Source: an uncultured Flavobacteriaceae bacterium
GTDB lineage: Bacteria > Bacteroidota > Bacteroidia > Flavobacteriales > Flavobacteriaceae
Assembly: GCA_943789365.1 (NCBI GenBank)
Contig: CALSTV010000001.1
Span: forward strand, 2,356,001 to 2,420,000
DNA: 64,000 nt
Reading direction: 5' to 3'
The position numbers were made by a program, and so were the translations under genes. The notes beneath the pieces were generated by a model, which was not told where the DNA came from, ran no database searches, and worked only from the letters and a program-made list of their open reading frames with translations. Positions 8,648 to 17,649 of this stretch are shown piece by piece (position 1 is the stretch's first letter; every line of letters starts with the position of its first letter).

Positions 8648-10612
8648 TCAAAACTCCTCACCCTTTGCCAATCCTTCCAAAAGCCAATCCAAATACGTGT
8701 CTTTATCAGTATACTTTTCAGGTCTGTTGAGTAGCTTTAAATCGGGAGACAGTTGTACATAAAAAGGCTGAGAGGCCGTTTTAAAATTGATCGCCTGAAA
8801 GGTCGCCCATTTAGAACCTACGGTTGTAATCTGTTTTATTTTTCCGTTGCTTTTTCGGTATGCAAACTGTGCTTCCTTGGGTAAGGGCTTTCTATCGTCT
8901 ACATACAAAGAAATCAATACATAGTTTTCTAGTGCCTCATATACTTCGGAATCACTCCAAACATTTTCTTCCATTTTACGACAATTCACACAAGCCCAAC
9001 CCGTAAAATCGAGTAAGATGGGTTTGTCGTGTTTTTTTGCATAGGCAAGGCCTTCGTCAAAATCCTTAAAACAATTTAAATCCAAAGGACAATCGGTTTC
9101 GGTTTCAAAAACGCTGTAGAACTTTGGTGGCGCAAAACCACTTAAGGCGTTTAGTGAGGTGTTAAAAAACAGACCAGAAATAAGGTAAAGAGAAAAAATA
9201 AGAGAAACACTTCCGGTGCCTATCCTTCCAAAACTCAGCTTTTTAACAGGACTGTCGTGTGGGAATTTTAGCTTTCCAAATAAGTAAAGTGCCAAGCCGA
9301 TAAAAACAAGAATCCATATGCCTATAAACACTTCTCTTTTTAAGAAGCCCCAGTGTTGCACCATATCGGCATTCGATAAGAATTTTAAGGCCAAAGCAAC
9401 TTCTAAAAACCCTAAAACTACCTTTACCGTGTTTAGCCAACCACCAGATTTTGGTAGACTTTGCAATAAATTCGGAAACAAGGCAAACAAAGTAAAAGGC
9501 AATGCCAGTGCGGCTCCAAATCCAACCATACCAAAGGATAACTGCATGGCACCTCCATCAGAAGACAAAGCGCCTACCAGCAAAGAACCGAGTATGGGAC
9601 CTGTACATGAAAAGGAAACAATGGCCAAGGTAAGTGCCATAAAAAAAGTACCTATGATACCGCCAATATTAGACGCAGAATCCATCTTGTCCGACCATGA
9701 ATGTGGTAATGTGATTTCAAAATAACCAAAAAAGGAAATGGCAAAAACGATAAACAGTACAAAAAACGCAATGTTCAGATAGACATTGGTAGAAATGCTA
9801 TTGAGAATTTCAGGATCTAAAGAATCTAAAAAGTGAAAAGGTAGACTTAGTAGTAAATAAATAGATATGATAAACAAGCCATATAAAACGGCATTCGTGG
9901 TGCCCTTCTTTTTGTTTTTAGATTGTTTTGTAAAAAAGGATACCGTTAGCGGAATCATTGGGAACACGCAAGGCGTTAGTAAGGCAACAAGACCTCCTAA
10001 AAATCCTAGGAAAAAAATAGCACTCAATCCCTTTTTTTCGTTGTGATCGGCATCGGAATCACCAAAAAATTCATCTTTGTTGGAGATGTTTAAATTTAGT
10101 TTGGCCGCCAGTTCCTTGCTTCTTGCGTTGGTTTCTTTAGGTTGCGCTATAGCGAGGTTTTCTTTAAAACTAAAAACCAAGGTTTCCCCAGGCTCAAAAG
10201 TACAGGCCTGGTCGTCGCAGGTCTGGTAAGCCGCTATAAGTTCAATGGAGGCTAAGTCTGTCGAAAGGATCTTGATGCGTTGTTTAAAAACGGCCTCTTT
10301 TTCAAAATAGGAAGTCTCCATTTCAAAAATTTCTTCATAAGCTTTGTGTGTTTCACTTTCTAAAACATCCCCAATCAATTCATACGCCTTGTTTTCGTTT
10401 TTAAAAGTAAACTCTGTAGCCAGTGGTCCCCCTTCCGGTAAAAACTGAGAATACAAATGCCAGCCTTCTTTTAAAGAAGCTGTAAAAACTAAAGTATAGG
10501 CTGTGTCGCTCTCCTTTACGATAGCAGTTTTCCAGGTAATTGTGTTTTCCTGACTTCGAAGGTTCGTATTGGCTCCTAGAACGAGTAGGAGTATAAGTAG
10601 AAATTTTCTCAT
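8648..10612 (-). CDS. dsbD: Thiol:disulfide interchange protein DsbD
   Basis: DsbD carries electrons from cytoplasmic thioredoxin across the inner membrane to periplasmic thiol proteins. The 654-residue product shows the full three-part plan. A signal peptide and N-terminal beta domain occupy about residues 20-155. A transmembrane core at about 195-460 carries the two redox cysteines in LLTPCVFPMIP and SFSCTGPILG. A C-terminal thioredoxin domain has the motif WACVNCRKME. The gene lies 25 bp after tilS on the same strand, so cotranscription is likely. Nearby TonB-like proteins carry a conserved cysteine pair and could be substrates, but that is only a guess. Confidence 0.93.
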   Translation of the reverse strand: MRKFLLILLLVLGANTNLRSQENTITWKTAIVKESDTAYTLVFTASLKEGWHLYSQFLPEGGPLATEFTFKNENKAYELIGDVLESETHKAYEEIFEMETSYFEKEAVFKQRIKILSTDLASIELIAAYQTCDDQACTFEPGETLVFSFKENLAIAQPKETNARSKELAAKLNLNISNKDEFFGDSDADHNEKKGLSAIFFLGFLGGLVALLTPCVFPMIPLTVSFFTKQSKNKKKGTTNAVLYGLFIISIYLLLSLPFHFLDSLDPEILNSISTNVYLNIAFFVLFIVFAISFFGYFEITLPHSWSDKMDSASNIGGIIGTFFMALTLAIVSFSCTGPILGSLLVGALSSDGGAMQLSFGMVGFGAALALPFTLFALFPNLLQSLPKSGGWLNTVKVVLGFLEVALALKFLSNADMVQHWGFLKREVFIGIWILVFIGLALYLFGKLKFPHDSPVKKLSFGRIGTGSVSLIFSLYLISGLFFNTSLNALSGFAPPKFYSVFETETDCPLDLNCFKDFDEGLAYAKKHDKPILLDFTGWACVNCRKMEENVWSDSEVYEALENYVLISLYVDDRKPLPKEAQFAYRKSNGKIKQITTVGSKWATFQAINFKTASQPFYVQLSPDLKLLNRPEKYTDKDTYLDWLLEGLAKGEEF

Positions 10613-10637
10613 TGTAAGCTATGCTGATTGCCTTCAG

Positions 10638-11972
10638 CTATTTTTGCAATACTGCTTTTTGAACAGCACTGTACGTTATTTTTAAAATGGATTGCGTGTC
10701 TTTGGTAACTTTATAGCGATTGTCTAGGCGTCTTCCAATCACCCAAACAATTTCATTTCCATTACAGAGCAACCAAGTAGCTTCTTTTTCGAGTAACGAT
10801 AATTTCTCGTCTTTAAAATACTTGCTCACTTTTTTCTTGCCTTGCATTCCAATTGGGTAAAAATAGTCTCCTTTTTGGTACTTCCTTACAACCAAGCGTT
10901 CATTTAACAAACTTTTATCTATATAAGCAATGGCATCGTCTACATCATCGATTTTGGCTACCTTTTTCAAGGCGAGTTTTATAGGGGTCTCCAATTTTTT
11001 TACACTGCGATCAACCACATAAAAAGAAGTGTCTTGTTTTTGTAGCGGAGATAATAGTAAGACCTCTCTATCTTTAATCAAACGATGGGTTTTTGAAAAG
11101 AGCTGCTTTCCGGATTGCGCTTTGAGTAAACTTGAAATGTCTTTCCAATTGCCAAAGCCATAAGGTTTTAGCAATTCGTACAAATTTGCTTTCGGACTTT
11201 TGAGTTCTTTTATTTTTTTGATGGAAATCGTTTGTATTCCATCCTCTCGCATAGAAAACACATGTGGTTTGAGACTTTCAATTCTATCTTGAATCAATTG
11301 CTGACTTTCCTGAAGATTTTTTAAGGTCTTTTCAAAGGAATTTAAAAGACTTGGGTTGAGTTCTTTAAGTATGGGAACAACATCGTGTCGAATTTTATTA
11401 CGCAGGTATTTGGTTGCACTGTTGCTTTGGTCTTCTCTCCATTTGATCTCGTTCGAATCCGCATAAGCTAGAAGTTCAGCTCTTGAGAATGAGAGTAAAG
11501 GTCTAAGGATATTGTCGTTTTTTTTAGGAATTCCGGTAAGTCCGTCCAATCCTGTTCCCCTGGTTAGGTTGATTAAAAAGGTCTCTAGGTTATCGTCTTT
11601 ATGATGGGCCGTAAGAATATAATCGTAGTTGTGTTCAGTAGCTATTTGTTGAAACCAGTCGTAACGCAATTCGCGTGCTGCCATCTGAATGGAAAGCCCT
11701 TTTTCTGTGGCATAGGATTTAGTTTCAAACTTTTTTACATGTACAGGAATGCTTAAATAACTACCGAGGTTTTTAACAAAAGTAGCGTCCAGATCACTTT
11801 CTTTGGCTCTCAGTTTAAAATTGCAATGGGCAAAGGAAGTTTTGCAAGCTATATGTTGCATCAAGTGTGCCAACACAACACTGTCAATTCCTCCTGAAAT
11901 AGCAATTAACACCTTACTGTCAATTATATATGGAAACTGTTTTAAAATGTGCTTTTGGAAACGTTTGACCAC
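10638..11972 (-). CDS. tilS: tRNA(Ile)-lysidine synthase
   Basis: TilS uses ATP to attach lysine to C34 of the CAU-anticodon tRNA(Ile), changing its decoding from AUG to AUA. The 444-residue protein has the N-type ATP pyrophosphatase P-loop ISGGIDSVVLAHLM near residue 24. It also has the TAHHKDDNLETFLINL motif, RGTGLDGLTGI, and a C-terminal TilS domain with YFYPIGMQGKKKVSKYFKDE. The length is normal for the family. A TATCTTTG promoter box lies 23 bp upstream. Confidence 0.96.
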   Translation of the reverse strand: MVKRFQKHILKQFPYIIDSKVLIAISGGIDSVVLAHLMQHIACKTSFAHCNFKLRAKESDLDATFVKNLGSYLSIPVHVKKFETKSYATEKGLSIQMAARELRYDWFQQIATEHNYDYILTAHHKDDNLETFLINLTRGTGLDGLTGIPKKNDNILRPLLSFSRAELLAYADSNEIKWREDQSNSATKYLRNKIRHDVVPILKELNPSLLNSFEKTLKNLQESQQLIQDRIESLKPHVFSMREDGIQTISIKKIKELKSPKANLYELLKPYGFGNWKDISSLLKAQSGKQLFSKTHRLIKDREVLLLSPLQKQDTSFYVVDRSVKKLETPIKLALKKVAKIDDVDDAIAYIDKSLLNERLVVRKYQKGDYFYPIGMQGKKKVSKYFKDEKLSLLEKEATWLLCNGNEIVWVIGRRLDNRYKVTKDTQSILKITYSAVQKAVLQK

Positions 11973-11994
11973 CTGAATTTAGTTTTGTGTAGTT

Positions 11995-12002
11995 CAAAGA
12001 TA
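11995..12002 (-). promoter_or_regulatory. -7 box for tilS-dsbD
   Basis: On the minus strand TATCTTTG matches TAnnTTTG and sits 23 bp before the tilS ATG. No firm -33 element was identified. Confidence 0.6.
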
Positions 12003-12064
12003 CTTAATTTGCCTGTGATATGCTATGTAGGTAATAATTCTGTCGCTATCTTACTTATAGCGAT

Positions 12065-13372
12065 TTACTTTTTACATAAAAGCACCTCTCGCATGGCTTT
12101 CGCTTTGAGCAGGCATTCTTCTAATTCTTGTTCGGGTGTAGAAAGTGCAGTGATGGCACTTCCAACAGAAAAAGAAATGTATTTATTGCGTGTGTTGTAC
12201 AAAATACTGCGAATGACAACATTGAAATCAAAATCACCAGTGGGACTCATATATCCTACGGCTCCGGAATACAAACCTCTTTTGGTTTCTTCCAAAGTTT
12301 CAATAATTTGCATGGCGGCTACCTTTGGAGCACCTGTCATACTCCCCATAGGGAAGGTGTTTTTAAGAATGTCGACCGGGTGGATGTCTTTTGATACGGT
12401 AGCGCTCACCGTAGAAATCATTTGATGTACTTGTGCAAAACTATACACTTTGCAAAGTTCTTCTACAGTAACTGTTCCTTTTTCTGAAAGTCTGGAAAGG
12501 TCATTTCTCACCAAATCCACAATCATGATGTTTTCAGCTTGTTCTTTAGGATCTTTTTCTAATTTTTCTTTTAGGATAAGATCTTCATCTTTTTCAGTAG
12601 CACGTCTGGCTGTTCCTTTAATCGGTTGCGAAATGATTTTAGTGGCCGATTTTTTCAAGTAGCGTTCAGGAGAAGCCGATAATACATAGTTTTGCTCAAA
12701 CTTTAAGAAACTGGCAAAGGGGGGAGACGATATCGCATTTAATTTTTTATACACTGACAGTGGGTCAATGGTACTGTTTTCAGAATAGAACTCCTGGCAA
12801 AAATTAGCCTCGTATAAATCGCCTCGATGGATATGATCTAAAAGCGTATGTACCTTTTCGAGATACGCCTCTTTATGAATTCTCAACTTAATATTTAAGT
12901 TGGAATCTACAAAGGGTGTTTTCTTATTCGTGTAATTTAGAATTTCCTGAAAGTCCGAATCTATAGCTTCTTTTGATAAAGAAATGTATTTGAATGTGAC
13001 CGAATCTTTACCTATAAACACTATTTTTTTAGGTTGAAAAAAATAGAGGTCTGGAAAATGAAGTTGGTCGTTGTTTTGAGATTGTATGGATTCAATGTCA
13101 TTTTTTAAATCATATCCCAAACAGCCGAAAATATAATCTGCCGTTTCTTTTTGGTAGGCTTTCAGTTTTTCAAAGGCATTGTGGTAGTCAGATTTTAATG
13201 CGCTGTTGGCATCAATCGCTAGTATGGCTTCGTATTGCGAATATTTTTGATCGTGTGCATTGGAGTCTAACCAAACTACAGTTTCATATTGCTGCGCCCA
13301 GTTCAAAACCTGCGTTTTAAAAAGAGAAATATTTTCTATAGAATATTCAGCACTAACTCTTTGCATTGCCAT
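12065..13372 (-). CDS. pabB: Aminodeoxychorismate synthase component I (PabB-like)
   Basis: This chorismate-binding enzyme makes 4-amino-4-deoxychorismate for folate synthesis. I start at the ATG at 13372 (435 residues). The frame runs on to a TTG at 13420, but that TTG is part of the promoter box TATCTTTG. The C-terminal half has the family hallmarks: IKGTARRATEKDED, DLVRNDLSR, FPMGSMTGAPK and YSGAVGYMSPTGDFDFNVVIR. The short, divergent N-terminus fits PabB better than TrpE. PabA and PabC partners are not in the window. Confidence 0.88.
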   Translation of the reverse strand: MAMQRVSAEYSIENISLFKTQVLNWAQQYETVVWLDSNAHDQKYSQYEAILAIDANSALKSDYHNAFEKLKAYQKETADYIFGCLGYDLKNDIESIQSQNNDQLHFPDLYFFQPKKIVFIGKDSVTFKYISLSKEAIDSDFQEILNYTNKKTPFVDSNLNIKLRIHKEAYLEKVHTLLDHIHRGDLYEANFCQEFYSENSTIDPLSVYKKLNAISSPPFASFLKFEQNYVLSASPERYLKKSATKIISQPIKGTARRATEKDEDLILKEKLEKDPKEQAENIMIVDLVRNDLSRLSEKGTVTVEELCKVYSFAQVHQMISTVSATVSKDIHPVDILKNTFPMGSMTGAPKVAAMQIIETLEETKRGLYSGAVGYMSPTGDFDFNVVIRSILYNTRNKYISFSVGSAITALSTPEQELEECLLKAKAMREVLLCKK

Positions 13373-13417
13373 AAAATCAAAAGGCTTTTGGGTTCTGATA
13401 AAAGCCCTGTTTTTGTG

Positions 13418-13425
13418 CAAAGATA
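13418..13425 (-). promoter_or_regulatory. -7 box for pabB
   Basis: On the minus strand TATCTTTG lies 45 bp before the pabB ATG. This box decides against the longer TTG-initiated frame, because the TTG is the end of the box itself. Confidence 0.6.
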
Positions 13426-13571
13426 CTTAGGTTTTACCAATATAAAATTACAATTGTTATTATTTGAAGTAATTCCTGCAGGTCTTCTATTTGGGAGAAT
13501 TATTTAAAAAGGAAAAGACTTTATGAATTCTTTTATTTTTTTCAATATCTTGGTCTGAAAATATTCATTGC

Positions 13572-14309
13572 ATGTGTACAGTTACTTTTTTGCCATTAGA
13601 GGATGGCGATTTTATATTTACTTCGAGTAGGGACGAACAGAAAGACAGGGAAACTTTGGTACCAAAATGTTATCGTGAAAATGGAGTTCATCTGCTATAT
13701 CCTAAAGATGTTCGTGCTGGAGGTACATGGATTGTGGTTTCTGAACAAAAACGTTTGGTCTGTTTGTTAAACGGTGCTTTTGTAAGTCATGTGTCTACAG
13801 GTAATTATGCGTATAGTAGAGGTTTGGTGGTGAAGAATATACTTTTGGCAGCACACGCTGAGACTTATATACATGACGTAAATTTGGAAAATGTAGAGCC
13901 CTTTACTTTGATATTGTTGGATTGGGGAAAAGAAAATGTGAAAATAGAATTGGTTTGGGATGGGGTTGAGAAGCATATTCAAGAAATAGATGACGCGCCT
14001 AGAATTTGGTCCTCTTCTACCTTGTATTCAGATGCTATGAAGGAAGAAAGACAGCAATGGTTTCAGGAATGGTTGCTTGAAAATAAGATAGATTCACAGG
14101 AAGCTATTTTGGAATTTCACAATGACGATTCAAAGGGAACGGCTGAAACGGCAATTAATATGAAACGCTCTTATATCGAAACAGTGAGTATTACCTCGGT
14201 ATTAAAAAAGTCGGACGCCTTAACCATGTCCTACCAAGATTTTAAAAAATCTGATATAGATCGTATAGATTTTTATGAATGTTTAAAATCGATGCCCGTT
14301 GAGTCTTAA
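13572..14309 (+). CDS. NRDE (TANGO2-like) family protein
   Basis: The 245-residue protein begins MCTVTF, leaving Cys2 at the N-terminus after methionine removal. This fits the N-terminal-nucleophile hydrolase-like architecture predicted for TANGO2/NRDE proteins. Other family stretches are SRDEQKDR (the NRDE motif with Ser in place of Asn), RAGGTWI and LLNGAF. The family is widespread and its activity is not established. The gene overlaps the next one by 11 nt. It is divergent from pabB across a 199-bp gap. Confidence 0.82.
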   Translation: MCTVTFLPLEDGDFIFTSSRDEQKDRETLVPKCYRENGVHLLYPKDVRAGGTWIVVSEQKRLVCLLNGAFVSHVSTGNYAYSRGLVVKNILLAAHAETYIHDVNLENVEPFTLILLDWGKENVKIELVWDGVEKHIQEIDDAPRIWSSSTLYSDAMKEERQQWFQEWLLENKIDSQEAILEFHNDDSKGTAETAINMKRSYIETVSITSVLKKSDALTMSYQDFKKSDIDRIDFYECLKSMPVES

Positions 14310-15321
14310 CACAGGAATTATAGTGATTTTGGCGTACCCTGATACGATAGTACGTCCGGCAACAGGAGAGTTTTCCAGAAAAATATGGCCGTTATTTGGC
14401 GTAGGAGGGAAGCATGCGGTGCAGGCAGGACATGCTGCCATGTTGTTGATTTCAAAGGAGACAAAAGATATTCAATACTTCGATTTTGGTCGCTATGTTA
14501 CATCCGATGGATATGGAAGGGTACGAAGTGCAGAAACAGACCCAGAAGTTGCCATCCCATTTAAGGCAATTCTTGAGAAGGACACAATTGTAAATTTGCA
14601 TGAACTGTTACTTTTCTTAGAAGCGCATCCCGAAAACACCCATGGAGAAGGAAGGTTGGTTGCGGCAGTAAATACAGAAATACATTTCGAAAAGGCCCTA
14701 AGTTTTATTGGACAATTGCAAAGTAAAATTGAAATTCCGTATGGGGCATTTATTTTAAATGGAAACAATTGTTCTCGCTTTGTAAACGAAGTTTTGGTGA
14801 CTTCAACTACAAATTTTGGCATACGCAACTGGTTACGAAGGTCGCGAATAATTACACCGAGCCCTATTAGCAATGTGATAAGAGGAAGGAGTTCTACTGC
14901 GATGTTTGAAGTATTTCAACAACGTATTGTTTCTTATGATAATAAATCGGTACAAAGAGAACTTTTCGAATCTTTATGGAAGAAAGTACCTCAAAACCTC
15001 CACCTTACTGGAACGATAGAGCCAAATAGAGAATTGTATCATCCGCGAAATGGTCAATGGCTTTCGGGAATTGGGAGTGGTATGTGGTTTGAACTTGCTA
15101 CAACAGATATGCCTGGAAATTTCACCATAACTCGAACCTGCGCCAAAGGAAATATAAAATGGACAGGGTTGTTTTCGGTTGTACAAGAAGGATTCAATGC
15201 AAAGGAAGTTTATGTTTTTCTTCATGGATCGACCTGTGCAATGTGTTTTGTTTTACAAAATGGTGTAAGGTATGTGTTCGAAAATGTGCCAAAAAAAAGT
15301 GCATTCGCAGGGTTAATTTAG
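14299..15321 (+). CDS. Conserved protein with possible permuted papain-like thiol hydrolase motifs
   Basis: This 340-residue protein has no ATG near its start. A TTG at 14299, overlapping the previous stop, or a GTG at 14323 must initiate. It matches my memory of a flavobacterial family of unknown function (DUF6695), which I could not verify. Two conserved-looking sites stand out: H45 in GHAAMLL followed by a DFG turn, and C158 in NGNNCSRFVNE. His before Cys is the order in circularly permuted NlpC/P60-like, LRAT and PPPDE folds. A hydrolase role is inference. Its 3' end overlaps convergent apaG by 9 nt. Confidence 0.65.
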   Translation: MSLNTGIIVILAYPDTIVRPATGEFSRKIWPLFGVGGKHAVQAGHAAMLLISKETKDIQYFDFGRYVTSDGYGRVRSAETDPEVAIPFKAILEKDTIVNLHELLLFLEAHPENTHGEGRLVAAVNTEIHFEKALSFIGQLQSKIEIPYGAFILNGNNCSRFVNEVLVTSTTNFGIRNWLRRSRIITPSPISNVIRGRSSTAMFEVFQQRIVSYDNKSVQRELFESLWKKVPQNLHLTGTIEPNRELYHPRNGQWLSGIGSGMWFELATTDMPGNFTITRTCAKGNIKWTGLFSVVQEGFNAKEVYVFLHGSTCAMCFVLQNGVRYVFENVPKKSAFAGLI

Positions 15322-15699
15322 TACTTCAGAAACAGTGAGTTGAAACGTAGGAATACGCACCTTGAACTGTTTTTTGGTAGAAAAATTAATCATGGTAAAA
15401 TACCCTTTCATAGAGCCCAGTGTAGATTGTAAAAAGCAATTTGAAGTATAGGTGTATTTTTCATTGGGTTCCAAAATAGGAATCTGTCCAACCACACCAT
15501 CTCCAACAACAATTTCCGTGTTGTTCAGTGAATCGTGAATTTCCCATTTGCGCGAAAGCAACTGTACAATATCGTTGCTTTGGTTTTCAATGGTTATGTA
15601 ATAACTGAACAAAAAGAACTTCACGTCATTGCGTGTTTGTATCCCTTCATAGTTTGTATGAACTGAAATTTTAATGTCTTTTGTTACTTTTTCAACCAC
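15313..15699 (-). CDS. apaG: ApaG protein
   Basis: ApaG is a small beta-sandwich (DUF525) protein linked in enterobacteria to Co2+/Mg2+ efflux; the domain also occurs in eukaryotic F-box proteins. The 128-residue product is of normal length and shows the family pattern FFLFSYYITIENQS, QLLSRKWEIHDS, VVGDGVVGQIPILEP, YTSNCFLQSTLGSMKGYF. It ends convergently into the preceding gene. It lies 122 bp downstream of the T9SS plug gene on the same strand and may share its transcript. Confidence 0.93.
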   Translation of the reverse strand: MVEKVTKDIKISVHTNYEGIQTRNDVKFFLFSYYITIENQSNDIVQLLSRKWEIHDSLNNTEIVVGDGVVGQIPILEPNEKYTYTSNCFLQSTLGSMKGYFTMINFSTKKQFKVRIPTFQLTVSEVLN

Positions 15700-15766
15700 G
15701 AGATTCGAAGATTTATTCTATAAATATAATTAAAAATGTGGAATAGTAATAATATTCATATTGTAA

Positions 15767-15782
15767 AATAAACGGGTTTATT
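15767..15782. promoter_or_regulatory. Inverted repeat AATAAAC-GG-GTTTATT
   Basis: A 7-bp inverted repeat with a 2-bp spacer lies between the plug gene and apaG. The half-sites are identical to those of the perfect palindrome at 18665. A DNA-binding site is possible; nothing else supports it. Confidence 0.3.
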
Positions 15783-15821
15783 GGCTAAATGTTGTTATTA
15801 CAATAATAATTTGAAAAAATG

Positions 15822-17057
15822 CTAGAAGGGCTTGCTGCTTATTTCTGCCATGCCTACAATTTTTCCAATACGTTCTCCAAAGGGTTTGTAATAGACTAAA
15901 ATAGTATAACTGTTTTCGGTTTCCTGATAACTCCCTTGCACGGCGTGAAGGTTAATGCTATTGTCTTTTTGAACGGTGACATAGATATAGTTGTAAAACC
16001 CTTGTTTGAGTGTTAGGGTGTTTTCAAAATAATTTGATTTGTCATTGAATACCATTCTATTTTCGGCATTGCAGGCGTAATTGTTGAAAGCACCGTAGAT
16101 GTATATGTTGTCAGTATTGGGGTCAATTCCATTGGCTTCGAGGAAAAAATGAATATCGGAATATTCGCTTTCTGTGGCTGAGTTGTCGCCGTTCAAAGTA
16201 CGAATGGTAAAACCGCCATTGATATCTGGGAAGTAGGTGTAAGGCACAAATCGTCGGGCTATGGTAGGAAATAAATAACTGTTGTAATAATGGTCCTCGA
16301 GTACAGTTCTTATGATGCTAACATTTGCTCCATTTACATTTTTTGTATCAAAATTCAGAAACTCATTGTTGCCGTAAAAACTCGTTTCATCATTGTAATT
16401 GTAGACGATTTCATTTTTTTTGTAGAATTGAGGTACTAGGTTTCTTTTGGTGAAATTCCAATCTCGATTTTGTAAAATCACAACTTTTAGTTCGCGCTTC
16501 GGGTTGTTGATAATGACATTAGGGTGGTATATAGAAAATTGAACAACCTGCTTTTGGTCAATGTCTTTTAAATTTCTATCCCGAACCGTTTTTGCGGCAA
16601 TGGCAACTTTAGGTTCATAAAGCACAAAACGTCTTTGAAAACAAATTTCGTCATTGCTATTCAATACCGTTAATAAGTAATTACCGCTAATTTTTATTCG
16701 GCTGTTTCTGTTGGGGATTTCAAAATAATGATGGGTGTAGTTTTGATAGGTGTTAAAGGAGTTTTCGAATTCTAAAATATCAAAAGAAGCATAGCCATCC
16801 ATATATTCAGTGGTTTGAATGTCTGATATTTCCCAGTTGTAATTGCAATGTTGAATGAGATAATGGTAGTCTTTTTGATCGGCCTCAAGATCGTCGAAAG
16901 AAACTAAAAAACGCTCACCCAAAGCAATAATCGGGTTGTGATTTTCAATGCTGTTAAAAGAAACACTTTTGATAAAACTAGCGGTGAAGTTTTGGGCGGC
17001 TACATTTTCAGGGCTAATGAGAAAAACAAAAATGATTAAGAATAGAATTCGATACAA
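15822..17057 (-). CDS. Type IX secretion system plug protein (DUF5103)
   Basis: This 411-residue protein has an N-terminal signal peptide (hydrophobic core ILFLIIFVFLIS, then AQNF). It matches the DUF5103 family, now known as the T9SS plug that closes the periplasmic side of the SprA channel when no cargo is bound. Visible family stretches are YHYLIQHCNYNW, YASFDILEFENS, YFEIPN, KVVILQNRDW and VPYTYFPDINGG. A later sandwich domain contains IYIYGAFNNYACN. The protein would act in the periplasm on SprA, whose gene occupies the left edge of the window. Confidence 0.85.
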   Translation of the reverse strand: MYRILFLIIFVFLISPENVAAQNFTASFIKSVSFNSIENHNPIIALGERFLVSFDDLEADQKDYHYLIQHCNYNWEISDIQTTEYMDGYASFDILEFENSFNTYQNYTHHYFEIPNRNSRIKISGNYLLTVLNSNDEICFQRRFVLYEPKVAIAAKTVRDRNLKDIDQKQVVQFSIYHPNVIINNPKRELKVVILQNRDWNFTKRNLVPQFYKKNEIVYNYNDETSFYGNNEFLNFDTKNVNGANVSIIRTVLEDHYYNSYLFPTIARRFVPYTYFPDINGGFTIRTLNGDNSATESEYSDIHFFLEANGIDPNTDNIYIYGAFNNYACNAENRMVFNDKSNYFENTLTLKQGFYNYIYVTVQKDNSINLHAVQGSYQETENSYTILVYYKPFGERIGKIVGMAEISSKPF

Positions 17058-17105
17058 GTTGATTTGGATTTTGTTTTAGAAATGTAAATATAATTTATTT
17101 ATTGC

Positions 17106-17641
17106 TTAATTCAAGTTAGGGAAGTAGGATGTTTTTAAGTTATTGCACCTTTTGAAGTCTCTATCTTTAGGAAGTAAGTACCTGTATGAACAATTGTGAG
17201 ATATCAATGGAATCAAAAGAATCAAGTTTGGTTTTTCAAAAAGATAACTTGGGATATTTGATTTATAGGAAGGAGAAATTAAAGATATTTCCGGAAAAAT
17301 GGGTTCTGAAAAAGGAATTAGATGTGTAAAATGCGCTTGTATATCAAGTATTAATTGCTTTTCATCGGAATAGAAAATGTATAATCTTTGCAAATTCGAA
17401 TTCAAAGATGGGTATTCAGTGAGCTTTTCAAACTCTTTTATAGTATAACTGTTTAAGAGGTTATGAAATTCTGAATCAGAATGAGATAGTGTTACGGTAT
17501 GAGCGCTTTGATCGTGAATTATTGGTATATTAGATTTATTGGGGGTCAGGGCGTAGAAACCAATTGGATCAGGATGTTCTTGGGTCGTAAGGTACCGAAT
17601 TGTAGAAATGTTACCGTGAGGATAAGATACTTTTTCATCAT
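17106..17641 (-). pseudogene. Probable frameshifted small secreted-protein gene
   Basis: On the minus strand, two ATGs at 17641/17638 open a typical signal peptide (MMKKYLILTVTFLQFGT), but that frame stops after 31 codons. A second frame, offset by one base, is open without a stop from 17639 to 17106 (178 codons). It reads like ordinary protein (DPIGFYALTPNKSNIP, LQRLYIFYSDEKQLILDI, YLFEKPNLILLIPLI) but lacks an ATG. A single-base deletion near 17600 would join the two into a secreted protein of about 175 residues. It follows the repeat-rich gene at 17650 by 8 bp. I do not recognise the family. Mutation and sequencing error are both possible. Confidence 0.45.
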
Positions 17642-17649
17642 TTTAGAGG

